Shown here: in pieces, positions 54,057 to 64,000 of the stretch | How positions within the stretch are numbered: the first letter of the stretch is position 1 | Layout of the letters: every line of letters begins with the position of its first letter | From: Winogradskyella sp. PG-2 | Lineage (GTDB): Bacteria > Bacteroidota > Bacteroidia > Flavobacteriales > Flavobacteriaceae | Length of the DNA stretch: 64,000 bases | Direction of reading: 5' to 3' | NCBI RefSeq assembly: GCF_000828715.1 | Contig: NZ_AP014583.1 | Location: forward strand, 1,982,001 to 2,046,000 | Made by a program: the position numbers and the translations under genes | The notes under the pieces: generated by a model | The model's input: only the letters and a program-made list of their open reading frames with translations | The model's database searches: none | What the model was told of the DNA's origin: nothing

Positions 54057-55364
54057 TTAATCATTACCCCTATCTCGTTTTCCTGGATAAGCAATTTCGC
54101 CATGTTCAGAAAGGTCGAGTCCAACAGTTTCTTCTTCTTCAGTAACACGAAGACCCATGGTAGATTTTAATATTTTAAAAACTATGAAAGATAATACAAC
54201 TGCCCAAACAGCATAAGCTAAGCTTCCTAAAGCTTGTACGCCTAATTGGCCTGCACCACCACCATTAAAAAGTCCGATACCACCATCAGCGTCAATGCCC
54301 CAAAGACCAATAACCACAGTTCCCCAAACGCCAGCTGCACCATGTACTGAAGCTGCTCCAATTGCGTCATCGATTTTTAGTTTTTTCTCTATAAATTCAA
54401 TTGAAAATACAACTATAACACCTCCAATTAAACCTGCAAAAACAGCTCCTATCGCAGACATGTTCCCACATCCTGCTGTAATACTTACTAAACCTGCTAA
54501 AGCTCCATTTAACGTTTGAGGTAAGTTCGGTTTTCCGTACCAAATCCATGTTGTTATTAATGCTCCTAATCCACCAGCTGCTGCTGCTAAATTTGTGATT
54601 AAAACCACATTAGAAGCTCCAACTGCATCAGCGCCTCCCCAAGCTAGTTGAGAACCACCATTGAAACCGAACCATCCTAGCCAAAGAATAAATACACCTA
54701 ATGTTGCAAGTATTTGGTTGTGACCTGGTATTGGGAATACTTTACCGTCAACAAACTTACCAATTCTTGGTCCTACCATAATAGCAGCTACTAAAGCAGC
54801 CCATCCACCAACAGAGTGTACAATAGAGGAACCAGCAAAATCAATAAATCCAAGTTCTGTTAACCAGCCTGTTCCTTGCCATTGCCATCCACCAGCTATT
54901 GGGTAGATAAGAGCTGTCATTACAACTGAGAATATAACATAAGTAGAATATTTTGTACGACCAGCAATAGCTCCAGAAACTATGGTTGCGGCTGTGGCAG
55001 CAAACATGGTTTGAAAGAATAAATCAGCTCCTTCACCTTGCATTAATCCACTCCAGAAAAACCACCCATTAGAAGTATCTCCATACATTAATGAATAACC
55101 AACTAACCAATAAGTTAGTGAGCCAACACAAATGTCTAACAAGTTTTTCATTGCTATATTGGCAGCATTTTTAGAACGTGTCATTCCTGTTTCAACTAAT
55201 GTGAAACCAGCTTGCATAAAGAATACTAAGATACCAGAAAGTAGCATCCAAAGCATTCCCATGTCGCCATTTATAGCAGCAACTGCAGCTTCAATTTCTG
55301 TAGGTTCAACAGCATCTTGCGCTATTGAAAGACTTGGGATAAGTGTTAAGAAATTAGTTAACAT
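54057..55364 (-). CDS. Ammonium transporter (second copy)
   Basis: 435 residues. Unlike the first copy it has an N-terminal extension (LTLIPSLSIAQDAVEP) that may be a cleaved leader. Pore histidines in FAGSSIVHSVGGWAALVAA and ASVHGAAGVWGTVVIG, GGSQLAWGGAD and tail VGLDLSEHGEIAYPG. It follows a porin gene by 26 bp, so the two may form an outer/inner membrane route for ammonium. The two amt genes are of different branches rather than a recent tandem copy. Confidence 0.9.
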   Translation of the reverse strand: MLTNFLTLIPSLSIAQDAVEPTEIEAAVAAINGDMGMLWMLLSGILVFFMQAGFTLVETGMTRSKNAANIAMKNLLDICVGSLTYWLVGYSLMYGDTSNGWFFWSGLMQGEGADLFFQTMFAATAATIVSGAIAGRTKYSTYVIFSVVMTALIYPIAGGWQWQGTGWLTELGFIDFAGSSIVHSVGGWAALVAAIMVGPRIGKFVDGKVFPIPGHNQILATLGVFILWLGWFGFNGGSQLAWGGADAVGASNVVLITNLAAAAGGLGALITTWIWYGKPNLPQTLNGALAGLVSITAGCGNMSAIGAVFAGLIGGVIVVFSIEFIEKKLKIDDAIGAASVHGAAGVWGTVVIGLWGIDADGGIGLFNGGGAGQLGVQALGSLAYAVWAVVLSFIVFKILKSTMGLRVTEEEETVGLDLSEHGEIAYPGKRDRGND

Positions 55365-55390
55365 AATTATTTGTTTTAGTTAGTGTTTTT

Positions 55391-56419
55391 TTAGAACGAA
55401 TAGATAGCAGCCAATACAAAAGATCCTAAACTTTTAGTTGCTGCTAGGTCGTTATCAATAAATGCATCATCAGAAGCGCTATCAAATCTAATTTCTGGTT
55501 TTATTATTAAATTATCTTCAATTGTAAAGCTTCCAGTTATTGTTGCAGCTATAACACTTGTGTCTTCTACACCAGATCCGATAGCTCCGAAAGCGCCATC
55601 TTCAGCAAAGTATTCCGTTCTTAATCCAATAGAGAAAGTGTCTGAAACCGTATATTGAGGATAAAGAGCTGCGCCCATAAATCCACCTGCATCATCTTCA
55701 AGACTTAAATACGCAGCATTAATTCCTAAGAAGAATTCGTCTGATATATTAAATCCACCAGTAAAATCAATCTCAAAGAAAGAAGGGTCTAGTAAAACAT
55801 TTAAAAACTGGTCTTTGTAACCTAATTGAGCTCCAGCGGCATAATCTCCAGTTGGATTGAATTCTGTTAAATCAGTGTCATTGAATACACCAAGCATTAA
55901 ACTAAAATCATCAGACAAAGCGAAATCAGCTTTCAAACCAGTATGGCTAAATGGGCCATAAGAGAATAAATAAGATGTGCTATAGTTGAAGTTAGCAACT
56001 GGCGAAATAACTTCGTAACCTAAAAATGTATTAAAGTTACCCATAGTTAATGTTACATTTTCACTTACGTTCCAGTATGCATATAATTGATTAACTATAT
56101 CTCCAGTAGCTGAATACATCGGAGAAGCAAAAATTGCGTCTGTTCCTCTTGGGCCAAATACAAGATCTGCAACAAATCCAACTTTTTCGCCTTCGTAAGA
56201 AGCAACAAGATTAGCCATACCTAATGAGAAACCAGGTAAATTAGCAAAAGAAGATCCTGGTGCAATTGCGTTTTCATCGTTAGGTGCTGTTAAATTAGCT
56301 CTGTAATATGCATCTATACTACCGCTAAATTCAAATGATTTTTTTTCTTCTGTTTCTTCTTCTTGAGCAAATAAACTACATGCGATAAAAAACATTGAAA
56401 GGGTAAATAATTTTTTCAT
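55391..56419 (-). CDS. Outer-membrane porin of the BBP2/OmpL-like family
   Basis: 342 residues with signal peptide (CSLFAQ), then an acidic EEETEEKK linker and about 16 predicted beta strands ending in Phe (VLAAIYSF). FSGSIDAYYRANLTAPN and the MGNFNTFLGYEVISP segment resemble the putative beta-barrel porin-2 family. Sharing a transcript with an ammonium transporter and a promoter with P-II suggests uptake of a nitrogen compound across the outer membrane. Confidence 0.8.
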   Translation of the reverse strand: MKKLFTLSMFFIACSLFAQEEETEEKKSFEFSGSIDAYYRANLTAPNDENAIAPGSSFANLPGFSLGMANLVASYEGEKVGFVADLVFGPRGTDAIFASPMYSATGDIVNQLYAYWNVSENVTLTMGNFNTFLGYEVISPVANFNYSTSYLFSYGPFSHTGLKADFALSDDFSLMLGVFNDTDLTEFNPTGDYAAGAQLGYKDQFLNVLLDPSFFEIDFTGGFNISDEFFLGINAAYLSLEDDAGGFMGAALYPQYTVSDTFSIGLRTEYFAEDGAFGAIGSGVEDTSVIAATITGSFTIEDNLIIKPEIRFDSASDDAFIDNDLAATKSLGSFVLAAIYSF

Positions 56420-56454
56420 AATAATTATAATTTTAAAAATAGTTAGTTTGTGGA

Positions 56455-56563
56455 CAAATCTATATTAAAATTAATTCTAACCTCTAAAAAAATAGGGTTA
56501 AAATGTGATTTTTATGAATATAATATTTTATACCCCCTAAATTTTAGGGTTAAATTATTTTTA
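56455..56563 (-). promoter_or_regulatory. Nitrogen-type promoter module of the porin/amt2 operon
   Basis: TAGATTTG -7 box on the minus strand at 56455-56462. Upstream are two dyads: proximal 56479-56501 (AACCTC ... ATAGGGTTAA) and distal CCCTAAA-T-TTTAGGG at about 56536-56550, a perfect 7-1-7 repeat. Blocks such as AAAATAGTTAGTTTG, GACAAATCTATAT and ATTTTATACCC are identical to those before the P-II gene. The distal dyad also lies about 300 bp before the divergent gltB. Confidence 0.68.
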
Positions 56564-56727
56564 AACGATTTTTTGATAAATTGATAATGCTGATAATCGC
56601 ATTTTGCTAAGATTTAATAGTTGCATGTTTGCGAAATCGTTTTCGTGGTTAAGTACCGTATTTACTGAGTATTTTTAATTAACTAATCAACATTATATGC
56701 CGTTATTATTGCCAAATTTGCATTTAG

Positions 56728-56816
56728 AAAGCCCTTAATTATCGATATGCGAAAAGTGTTTCTACTTTTTTTTAAATAGGATTTTAGCCTATATATTAGA
56801 GGTGTAATAGGGCTTT
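56728..56816 (+). promoter_or_regulatory. Structured leader upstream of gltB
   Basis: AAAGCCCT (56728-56735) is the exact complement of AGGGCTTT (56809-56816), and ATAGG/CCTAT forms a hairpin between them. This lies just before the gltB ATG (56844). It may be a leader structure or chance. Of the 424-bp gap 56420-56843 the stretch 56564-56727 shows nothing I can name. Confidence 0.3.
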
Positions 56817-56843
56817 AAAAACGCCTTTAAAATTTTCTGAATT

Positions 56844-59800
56844 ATGCTGAAGAAACAAGGACTTTATTTACCGGAATTTGAACATGAAAATTGTGGTGCA
56901 GGATTTATATGTAACCTTAAAGGTGAAAAAACAAATCAAATAATACATGACGCATTAGAAATTCTTGTAAAGCTAGAACATCGAGGAGGAGTAAGTGCTG
57001 ATGGTAAAACTGGAGATGGTGCTGGACTATTAATAGATATTCCTCACGCATATTTTAAACGTGTTTGCGGTTTTAAGGTTCCTGTTAAGGGGAAATATGC
57101 TGTTGGAATGGTGTTCTTACCAAAAAACAGAAACCAATACAAGTTTTGTAAAGACACGTTCGAAAAGGAAATCATCTCACAAGGGCTTTCTGTAATTGGA
57201 TGGAGAGAGGTTCCTGTGGATTCTACACAATTAGGAGAAATAGCATTAGCATCAGAACCAAATATAGAACAGCTTTTTGTCGGAAAATCAAATGAAGTCT
57301 CTGAAGCTGACTTTAAAGCTAAACTTTATGCGGCAAGAAAGATAACAGAGCATATAGTGAGAAAATCTAAGATGTCTCAAAGTTCTTATTTCTACGTATC
57401 GAGTTTATCAATCAATACCTTAATATATAAAGGTATTATAATGCCAGAAGATATTGGTCCTTATTATAAAGACTTACAAGAAGACGATTTGGTAACGCGT
57501 TTAGCGTTAGTACACCAACGTTTTTCTACCAATACTATGCCGACTTGGGAATTGGCGCAACCGTTTCGATTTATGTGTCAGAATGGGGAGATTAATACGC
57601 TTCGCGGAAATGTAAGTCGAATGCGTGTTAGAGAAGAGATTATGAAAAGTGATGTTTTTGGGCCACAAATAGATAAGTTGTTCCCAATTATTTTACCAGG
57701 AAAATCGGATTCAGCGTCAATGGATATGGTAGTTGAATTGTTAACTCATACACGACGTTCTCTACCAGAAGTGATGATGATGATGATTCCAGAAGCTTGG
57801 GAAAAACATGCAACCATGTCACCAGAACGTAAAGCCTTTTACGAGTATAATGCTTGTATTATGGAGCCTTGGGATGGACCAGCTTCAGTGCCTTTTACAG
57901 ATGGTAATTATATAGGAGCACTTTTAGATAGAAATGGTTTAAGACCTTCAAGATATACAGTCACTAAAAGCGGAAAGCTTATTATGTCGTCTGAAATAGG
58001 TGTGGTAGACATTGCACCTGAAGATGTAGAAAGTCACGGTCGTTTGGAGCCTGGGAAAATGTTCTTGGTAGATATGAATCAAGGACGAATCATCAATGAC
58101 GAGGAAATTAAAAGTAAGATCGTTAAAGAACGACCATACCAAGAATGGTTGGATAAAACTAGGTTGCATTTAAAAGACATTCCTTATACAGGTGAAACAT
58201 GTCCGATTGAAACTTTAGATATTAAAACAAGACAACGTTTATTTAACTATACGTACGAGGACATTCAGGAGGTTATTACACCAATGGCTCAGAAAGCAAA
58301 AGAGGCTTTGGGTTCCATGGGAATTGATACACCTTTAGCAGTTTTATCAAATAAACCTCAGTTAATTTCAAACTACTTTAAGCAATTATTTGCTCAGGTT
58401 ACAAATCCACCTTTAGATGGGATTAGAGAAGAGATTGTAACGGATATTAGTCTGTCGTTAGGAAAGGATAGAAACATATTTAGCATTACTGAACGACAGT
58501 GTAGAAAGCTAAAAATTCAGAATCCAGTAATTTCAAATGATGATTTAGCAAAAATTAGAAACATACAAGTTGAAGGTTTTAAAGCGGAAACAATTGAGTT
58601 ATTGTACCAAAAAGATAAAGGTCTTAATGGGCTAGAAGATGCTTTGGATAATATTATTATTCAAATTGAAAAAGCACTGACTAGAAAAACAAACATTATC
58701 ATCTTATCAGATAGAGGTGTAAACAAAGTAATGGCACCAATTCCGGCATTGTTAGCGTGTTCTTATGTTAGTCATCAAATGAACCGTTTGCGTAAACGTT
58801 CTTATTTCGATATAATTATAGAATCTGCGGAACCACGTGAGCCTCATCATTTTGCAACTTTATTTGGATATGGAGCAAGTGCTGTAAATCCGTACATGGT
58901 AAACGAAATCATTAGAATGCAAGTTACGGATGGTTTCATTACTGATATGGATGAGCAAAAAGCGGTTGATAATTTCAATAAAGCTATTGGAAAAGGAATT
59001 CTTAAAGTAATGAACAAAATAGGAATTTCAACATTACGTTCATATAGAGGTTCTCAAATATTCGAAATTGTTGGTTTTAATTCTCAATTCGTAGAAAAAT
59101 ATTTCCCATACACAGCATCTAGAATTGAAGGTATTGGATTGTACGAAATAGAAAAGGAAATAGATAAACGATATCAGCATGCTTATCCGAGTAATGTGCT
59201 TGATAAGCGTTTAGGCTTAAATATTGGTGGAGATTATAGATGGAGACGTAATGGAGAAAAGCATTTATTTAATCCAACAACAGTTGCGAAATTACAACAG
59301 GCAGTTAGATTAAGTGATCAAGCGAGTTATGATGTTTATGCTAAAAATATCAACGAGCAATCTAAAAATTTAATGACAATCCGTGGGTTGTTTGAATTTA
59401 ATAATATCGATCCAATTCCTATTGAAGAAGTTGAACCTTGGACAGAAATCGTAAAACGTTTCAAAACAGGCGCCATGTCTTATGGCTCAATTTCAAGAGA
59501 AGCTCATGAAAATTTAGCCATAGCGATGAACAGAATTGGTGGGAAATCTAATTCTGGAGAAGGTGGAGAAGATAGAAAACGCTTTCAGCCTGATGTTAAC
59601 GGAGATAGTAGAAACTCTGCAATAAAGCAAGTGGCTTCTGGTCGTTTTGGTGTGACGTCTCATTATTTAACGAATGCCAAAGAGATTCAAATTAAAATGG
59701 CTCAAGGAGCAAAACCTGGAGAAGGTGGTCAATTACCTGGTGAAAAAGTGTTGCCATGGATTGCTGCAGCCAGAAATTCTACACCATTTGTAGGTTTAAT

Positions 59801-61358
59801 TTCGCCACCACCACATCACGATATTTATTCTATAGAAGATTTAGCACAATTAATTTACGATTTAAAAAATGCAAATCGAGATGCAAGAATTAATGTCAAA
59901 TTAGTATCAGAGGTTGGTGTTGGTACTATTGCAGCAGGTGTGGCCAAAGCAAAAGCAGATGTTGTACTTATTGCTGGTTACGATGGAGGAACAGGTGCTT
60001 CTCCATTAACCTCATTAAAACATGCAGGCTTGCCATGGGAACTTGGTTTAGCCGAAGCACAACAAACTTTGGTGCTAAATAATCTAAGAAGTCGAATTGT
60101 TGTAGAATGTGATGGTCAATTAAAAACAGGTCGTGATGTTGCAATTGCAGCATTATTAGGGGCAGAAGAATTCGGATTTGCAACAGCACCATTAGTTGCT
60201 TCAGGATGCATTATGATGCGTAAATGTCATTTAAATACTTGTCCTGTCGGAATTGCAACACAAGATAAAGAGTTACGTAAAAACTTTAAAGGCACACCAG
60301 AACACGTTATTAATTTCTTCTACTATATAGCTGAAGAGTTAAGAGCGATTATGGCAGAGCTTGGATTTAGATCAATGGCAGAAATGGTTGGCCAAACCCA
60401 TAAGATAAATGCTAACAAAGCCATTAAACACTACAAAGCTAAAGGTCTAGATCTATCATCGATTTTGCATAGACCAGAAGTTTATAATACAATGACGGTT
60501 AAGAATACTGAGAAGCAAGAACATAATTTAGATAATGTTTTAGATTTCAAAATTTTAAAGGATTCTCATCGTGCGTTATATAGAAAAGAGCAGATGACTT
60601 TATCATATCCAATTAAGAATACTAACCGAACTGTTGGTGCGATTGTGAGTAATGAAATTTCAAAAATATATGGTCATTTAGGGTTACCAGAAGATACCTT
60701 AAATATCAATTTTGAAGGTTCAGCGGGACAAAGCTTTGGTGCTTTTGGTGCACATGGCTTAACTTTTAAACTTGAAGGAAATACAAATGATTATTTAGGT
60801 AAAGGCTTGTCTGGAGCTAAGCTTATTGTAAAGAAACCTGCAAAAGCAGATTTTGTAGCAGAAGATAATATTATTATAGGTAATGTGTGTTTATTCGGAG
60901 CAGTGAACGGTCAGGCTTATATCAACGGAATAGCTGGAGAACGTTTTGCTGTAAGAAACTCTGGCGCAACTGCCGTAGTAGAAGGTGTAGGTGATCATTG
61001 TTGTGAATATATGACTGGTGGAAAAGTAGTTGTACTTGGTAAAACGGGTAGAAATTTTGCAGCAGGAATGAGTGGAGGTGTAGCTTATGTTTATGATCCA
61101 GAAAACAAGTTTGTAAATGGTTTATGTAACACTGAAACGATTGCCTTTGAAAAGATTCTCAAGAAAGATGCTAATGATTTAAAAGGACTTATTGAGAAGC
61201 ATGTAAAATACACCAATAGTGATAGAGGATCTGAATTATTGGCGGATTGGCAAACAAGTTTAAGTCATTTCGTACGTGTAATGCCAACAGAATACAAAAG
61301 GGCTTTAAAGCGTTTAGAGACAGAAGAACAAATGGTTGAAGAATTAGAAACAGTATAG
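56844..61358 (+). CDS. gltB: Glutamate synthase large subunit
   Basis: 1504 residues. The mature enzyme should begin at Cys17 ([11 protein letters not shown]), the glutaminase nucleophile, after removal of a 16-residue propeptide. Class II amidotransferase domain to about 430, FMN barrel with [18 protein letters not shown], [3Fe-4S] cysteines near 1121-1132 ([15 protein letters not shown]), and the GXGXG helix domain at the end ([30 protein letters not shown]). Makes glutamate from glutamine and 2-oxoglutarate with GltD, encoded 4 bp downstream. Confidence 0.95.
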   Translation: MLKKQGLYLPEFEHENCGAGFICNLKGEKTNQIIHDALEILVKLEHRGGVSADGKTGDGAGLLIDIPHAYFKRVCGFKVPVKGKYAVGMVFLPKNRNQYKFCKDTFEKEIISQGLSVIGWREVPVDSTQLGEIALASEPNIEQLFVGKSNEVSEADFKAKLYAARKITEHIVRKSKMSQSSYFYVSSLSINTLIYKGIIMPEDIGPYYKDLQEDDLVTRLALVHQRFSTNTMPTWELAQPFRFMCQNGEINTLRGNVSRMRVREEIMKSDVFGPQIDKLFPIILPGKSDSASMDMVVELLTHTRRSLPEVMMMMIPEAWEKHATMSPERKAFYEYNACIMEPWDGPASVPFTDGNYIGALLDRNGLRPSRYTVTKSGKLIMSSEIGVVDIAPEDVESHGRLEPGKMFLVDMNQGRIINDEEIKSKIVKERPYQEWLDKTRLHLKDIPYTGETCPIETLDIKTRQRLFNYTYEDIQEVITPMAQKAKEALGSMGIDTPLAVLSNKPQLISNYFKQLFAQVTNPPLDGIREEIVTDISLSLGKDRNIFSITERQCRKLKIQNPVISNDDLAKIRNIQVEGFKAETIELLYQKDKGLNGLEDALDNIIIQIEKALTRKTNIIILSDRGVNKVMAPIPALLACSYVSHQMNRLRKRSYFDIIIESAEPREPHHFATLFGYGASAVNPYMVNEIIRMQVTDGFITDMDEQKAVDNFNKAIGKGILKVMNKIGISTLRSYRGSQIFEIVGFNSQFVEKYFPYTASRIEGIGLYEIEKEIDKRYQHAYPSNVLDKRLGLNIGGDYRWRRNGEKHLFNPTTVAKLQQAVRLSDQASYDVYAKNINEQSKNLMTIRGLFEFNNIDPIPIEEVEPWTEIVKRFKTGAMSYGSISREAHENLAIAMNRIGGKSNSGEGGEDRKRFQPDVNGDSRNSAIKQVASGRFGVTSHYLTNAKEIQIKMAQGAKPGEGGQLPGEKVLPWIAAARNSTPFVGLISPPPHHDIYSIEDLAQLIYDLKNANRDARINVKLVSEVGVGTIAAGVAKAKADVVLIAGYDGGTGASPLTSLKHAGLPWELGLAEAQQTLVLNNLRSRIVVECDGQLKTGRDVAIAALLGAEEFGFATAPLVASGCIMMRKCHLNTCPVGIATQDKELRKNFKGTPEHVINFFYYIAEELRAIMAELGFRSMAEMVGQTHKINANKAIKHYKAKGLDLSSILHRPEVYNTMTVKNTEKQEHNLDNVLDFKILKDSHRALYRKEQMTLSYPIKNTNRTVGAIVSNEISKIYGHLGLPEDTLNINFEGSAGQSFGAFGAHGLTFKLEGNTNDYLGKGLSGAKLIVKKPAKADFVAEDNIIIGNVCLFGAVNGQAYINGIAGERFAVRNSGATAVVEGVGDHCCEYMTGGKVVVLGKTGRNFAAGMSGGVAYVYDPENKFVNGLCNTETIAFEKILKKDANDLKGLIEKHVKYTNSDRGSELLADWQTSLSHFVRVMPTEYKRALKRLETEEQMVEELETV

Positions 61359-61362
61359 GACA

Positions 61363-62826
61363 ATGGGAAAAGTAACAGGTTTTAAAGAATTCGAAAGAAA
61401 AGATGAAAAGTACACATCTGTAAAGGATCGTGTTAAGAATTATAAAGAGTTTACAGTGCCTTTAAATGATAAGGACATGACGGAACAAGGGTCGCGATGT
61501 ATGGATTGTGGAATTCCATTTTGTCATAGTGGTTGTCCACTAGGTAATCTAATTCCAGATTTTAACCACATGGTACATCAAGGTGAATGGCAAAAAGCCT
61601 CTTGGATTCTACATTCAACAAATAATTTCCCAGAATTCACAGGGCGTCTATGTCCTGCGCCATGCGAGCAAGCATGTGTTTTGGGTATAATTGAAGATCC
61701 AGTATCGATAGAAAATATTGAAAAAAATATTGTAGAGCGTGCCTTTAAAGAAGGTTGGATTAAGCCACAGCCACCAAAAACAAGAACAGGTAAAACCATT
61801 GCTGTTGTTGGTTCTGGTCCTGCAGGTTTAGCTGCAGCGCAACAACTAAATAGAGCTGGTCATACAGTTACTGTTTTTGAGCGAGATGATGCTATTGGAG
61901 GTTTATTACGTTACGGAATTCCTAATTTTAAAATGGAAAAAGGTATCATAGATCGTCGTTTAGCAATCCTTGAAGCGGAAGGCATTGTCTTTAAAACCAA
62001 TGTTAATGTTGGCTTAAATTATGATGTTGAAGATTTAAAAGCCTTTGATGCGACTGTCCTTTGTGGTGGCGCAACTGAAAGACGAAGTTTACCAACTCCA
62101 GGCATAGATGCTGATGGAGTTGTACAAGCCATGGATTTTTTAACACAACAAACTAAGGTTGTTTTTGGTCAGAAAATTAAAGATCAAGTTTTAGCTACAG
62201 ATAAAAACGTCATTGTCATTGGAGGTGGCGATACAGGATCGGATTGTATTGGTACATCGAATCGTCAAGGTGCAAAATCGGTAGTTAATTTTGAAATTAT
62301 GCCCAAACCACCAGGTCATCGTTCACCTACAACACCTTGGCCTTATTGGCCGTTGCAATTAAAGACGTCTTCTTCTCATAAAGAAGGAGTGGAACGTAAT
62401 TGGTTAATTAATACAAAGGAATTTGTAACTGACAAAAAAGGGAAATTAACCGCTTTAAAAACGGTGAATGTAGAATGGGAAATGATTCCTGGTGAGCGTC
62501 CAAAATTAATAGAAATTGCAGGTACAGAAAAAACTTGGCCATGCGATTTAGCTTTATTGGCTTTAGGTTTTACAGGTCCAGAATATACAATTGCAGATCA
62601 ATTGGGTTTAGATAGAGACGTGCGATCTAATTATAAAGCGAGCTATGGTAAATACCAAACTAATATTCCAAACATTTTTACAGCTGGAGATATGCGTCGA
62701 GGACAATCCTTAATTGTTTGGGCAATTTCTGAAGGAAGAGAAGCTGCTCGCCAAGTTGATATATACTTAATGGGTAAATCTGATTTGGCAACTAAAAATG
62801 CTGATGGCGATTTGGTAGGGTTGTAA
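61363..62826 (+). CDS. gltD: Glutamate synthase small subunit
   Basis: 487 residues. N-terminal Fe-S domain with CMDCGIPFCHSGCPLGN and CPAPCEQACVLGI; FAD site VVGSGPAGLAAAQQL; NAD(P) site VIGGGDTGSDCIG; C-terminal IFTAGDMRRGQSLIVWAI. Feeds electrons from NAD(P)H to GltB. Ends the operon before a terminator shared with argH. Confidence 0.94.
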   Translation: MGKVTGFKEFERKDEKYTSVKDRVKNYKEFTVPLNDKDMTEQGSRCMDCGIPFCHSGCPLGNLIPDFNHMVHQGEWQKASWILHSTNNFPEFTGRLCPAPCEQACVLGIIEDPVSIENIEKNIVERAFKEGWIKPQPPKTRTGKTIAVVGSGPAGLAAAQQLNRAGHTVTVFERDDAIGGLLRYGIPNFKMEKGIIDRRLAILEAEGIVFKTNVNVGLNYDVEDLKAFDATVLCGGATERRSLPTPGIDADGVVQAMDFLTQQTKVVFGQKIKDQVLATDKNVIVIGGGDTGSDCIGTSNRQGAKSVVNFEIMPKPPGHRSPTTPWPYWPLQLKTSSSHKEGVERNWLINTKEFVTDKKGKLTALKTVNVEWEMIPGERPKLIEIAGTEKTWPCDLALLALGFTGPEYTIADQLGLDRDVRSNYKASYGKYQTNIPNIFTAGDMRRGQSLIVWAISEGREAARQVDIYLMGKSDLATKNADGDLVGL

Positions 62827-62896
62827 ATAAATTATACAATGAATCTTTCTACTGCTATAAAATATAAGGGTATGTCTATTTGTTAGAGTAGAAGTA

Positions 62897-62921
62897 AAAG
62901 CATCTGTTTTCAGATGCTTTT
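62897..62921. terminator. Bidirectional terminator between gltD and argH
   Basis: AAAAGCATCTG (62897-62907) pairs with CAGATGCTTTT (62911-62921), loop TTT, followed by more T on the plus strand. It overlaps the region at the argH stop on the other strand. Confidence 0.88.
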
Positions 62922-62922
62922 T

Positions 62923-64000
62923 TTATTTAGGATACTTAGCTCGAATATCATCTAAACACAAATTATGAATACTACCAATATGAGAGTGTTCTTTTTCTAA
63001 ATCTGGTTGATAGGTGTTATTTTGAACTTGACCGCCAATTTGCTGATACGCTTCTCTAAAGGACATACCATTCACTACTAAATTATTAATGCTATCTACT
63101 GTAAATAAGTATTTATATTTATCATCGTTGAGATCAACGTCTTTAACAATGATTTGTTGAATGGCATAATTAAAGATGTCTAAGATGTCTTTTACATCTT
63201 CAAAAGCATTGATAATATTCTCTTTTAATAATTGAAAATCTCTATGGTATCCACTTGGTAAATTGTTAGTGATTAAAAGCATTTCAGTATGCAACGCCTG
63301 AATTTTATTACTCTTTCCTCTAATGAGTTCAAACACATCAGGATTCTTTTTGTGTGGCATAATACTGCTACCAGTAGTCAACTCATCTGGGAATGAGATA
63401 AACCCAAAATTCTGACTCATGTATAAGCAAATATCCATGGCGAAACGCGCCATGGTATTACATAAACCGCCTAATGCACTCGCAATTGCACGTTCACTTT
63501 TTCCTCTACTTAATTGTGCAGCAACAACGTTATATTTTAAAGTGGAAAAGCCTAATTCTTTGGTAGTAATATTTCTATCGATAGGAAATGAACTTCCGTA
63601 ACCAGCTGCGGAACCTAATGGGTTTTGATCTGCAATTTTAGAAACTGCATTTAATACATGCACATCATCGATTAATAATTCTGCATAAGCAGAAAACCAT
63701 AAACCAAATGAAGAAGGCATGGCAACTTGTAAATGCGTATAACCTGGTAACAATTGTTTTTTGTGAGTTTCAGCTAAATCTAAAAGTGTATTGAAAAACG
63801 TTTTTGTTTTGTTATTAATAATTTCAAGATTGTCCTTATAATATAATTGAAGAGCTACTAAAACCTGATCATTTCTAGAACGTGCAGTATGAATTTTTTT
63901 ACCTACATCACCTAAGGTTTTTGTGAGCTCGTGTTCAATTTTTGAATGTACATCTTCAAATGATCCTTCTATTATAAAAGTGCCTTTTTCAATAGATTTT
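62923..64000 (-). CDS. argH: Argininosuccinate lyase, 5' end beyond the window
   Basis: At least 359 codons, open to the window edge, so roughly the N-terminal 65-75 residues are missing. EGSFEDVHSKIEHELTKTLG and KKIHTARSRNDQV near the edge, LLPGYTHLQVAMP, and the family signature GSSIMPHKKNPDVFE are all in frame. Splits argininosuccinate into arginine and fumarate. A TTG at 63753 inside LLPGYTH is not the start. Confidence 0.93.
   Translation of the reverse strand, partial: KSIEKGTFIIEGSFEDVHSKIEHELTKTLGDVGKKIHTARSRNDQVLVALQLYYKDNLEIINNKTKTFFNTLLDLAETHKKQLLPGYTHLQVAMPSSFGLWFSAYAELLIDDVHVLNAVSKIADQNPLGSAAGYGSSFPIDRNITTKELGFSTLKYNVVAAQLSRGKSERAIASALGGLCNTMARFAMDICLYMSQNFGFISFPDELTTGSSIMPHKKNPDVFELIRGKSNKIQALHTEMLLITNNLPSGYHRDFQLLKENIINAFEDVKDILDIFNYAIQQIIVKDVDLNDDKYKYLFTVDSINNLVVNGMSFREAYQQIGGQVQNNTYQPDLEKEHSHIGSIHNLCLDDIRAKYPK

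Overview
The window looks like chromosomal DNA of a marine-type member of the Flavobacteriaceae (Bacteroidota). The base composition is AT-rich. A type IX secretion C-terminal sorting domain is present, the -7 boxes fit the Bacteroidota form TAnnTTTG, genes are packed with 1-4 bp overlaps, and many secreted proteins end their signal peptide in FAQ/FGQ/YSQ-like sites. No rRNA, tRNA, CRISPR array or insertion sequence was found.

Left edge (1-2575) is an accessory region. A two-gene type I CBASS anti-phage system (CD-NTase plus S-4TM pore effector) and a 47-residue small protein each sit between long imperfect inverted repeats. The repeats begin in CCAAC/CCTAAC and end in GTTGG/GTTAGG, and each cassette has its own complementary border sequence. 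This resembles an integron-type cassette array, but no integrase is visible here.

2576-10465 (minus strand) is a tightly packed run: FAD oxidoreductase, polyferredoxin, MORN-repeat protein (frameshifted) and two GT2 glycosyltransferases, then an SRPBCC pseudogene on the other strand and a GT-C membrane glycosyltransferase. 10658-15343 (plus) carries a DUF547 protein, a beta-barrel protein, and a coupled trio of GH113 lipoprotein, unknown lipoprotein and BamA-like barrel. 15340-19902 holds housekeeping and unknown genes (TonB-plug-like repeat protein, phosphatase, YceI, membrane AraC regulator).

20083-27660 (minus) is an arsenosugar biosynthesis cluster: ArsM, radical SAM ArsS, purine nucleoside phosphorylase, TIGR04282 and TIGR04283 transferases, rhodanese and AhpD-like protein. 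With them are a sterol-desaturase-like enzyme, a DUF547 lipoprotein and a DM13/T9SS protein whose signal peptide is out of frame at a T8 tract.

27793-34748 is a purine-oxidation block (XdhC, unknown membrane protein, THEP1 NTPase, xanthine dehydrogenase large and small subunits, guanine deaminase). 34820-40668 is a trans-4-hydroxyproline catabolic operon with a divergent AraC regulator. 40720-43135 is metX/metY behind a SAM-I riboswitch. 45179-52041 is leuA-leuC-leuD-leuB with a PEP carboxylase gene as last member. 52198-62826 is a nitrogen-assimilation region: P-II plus amt, porin plus a second amt, and divergent gltBD. The P-II and porin genes share a duplicated promoter of about 140 bp. 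The window ends inside argH.

Several genes carry single-base frameshifts or have no usable start (7138, about 20050, 25135-25142, 34238, 30437). These are either genuine decay or consensus errors, and I flag them individually.
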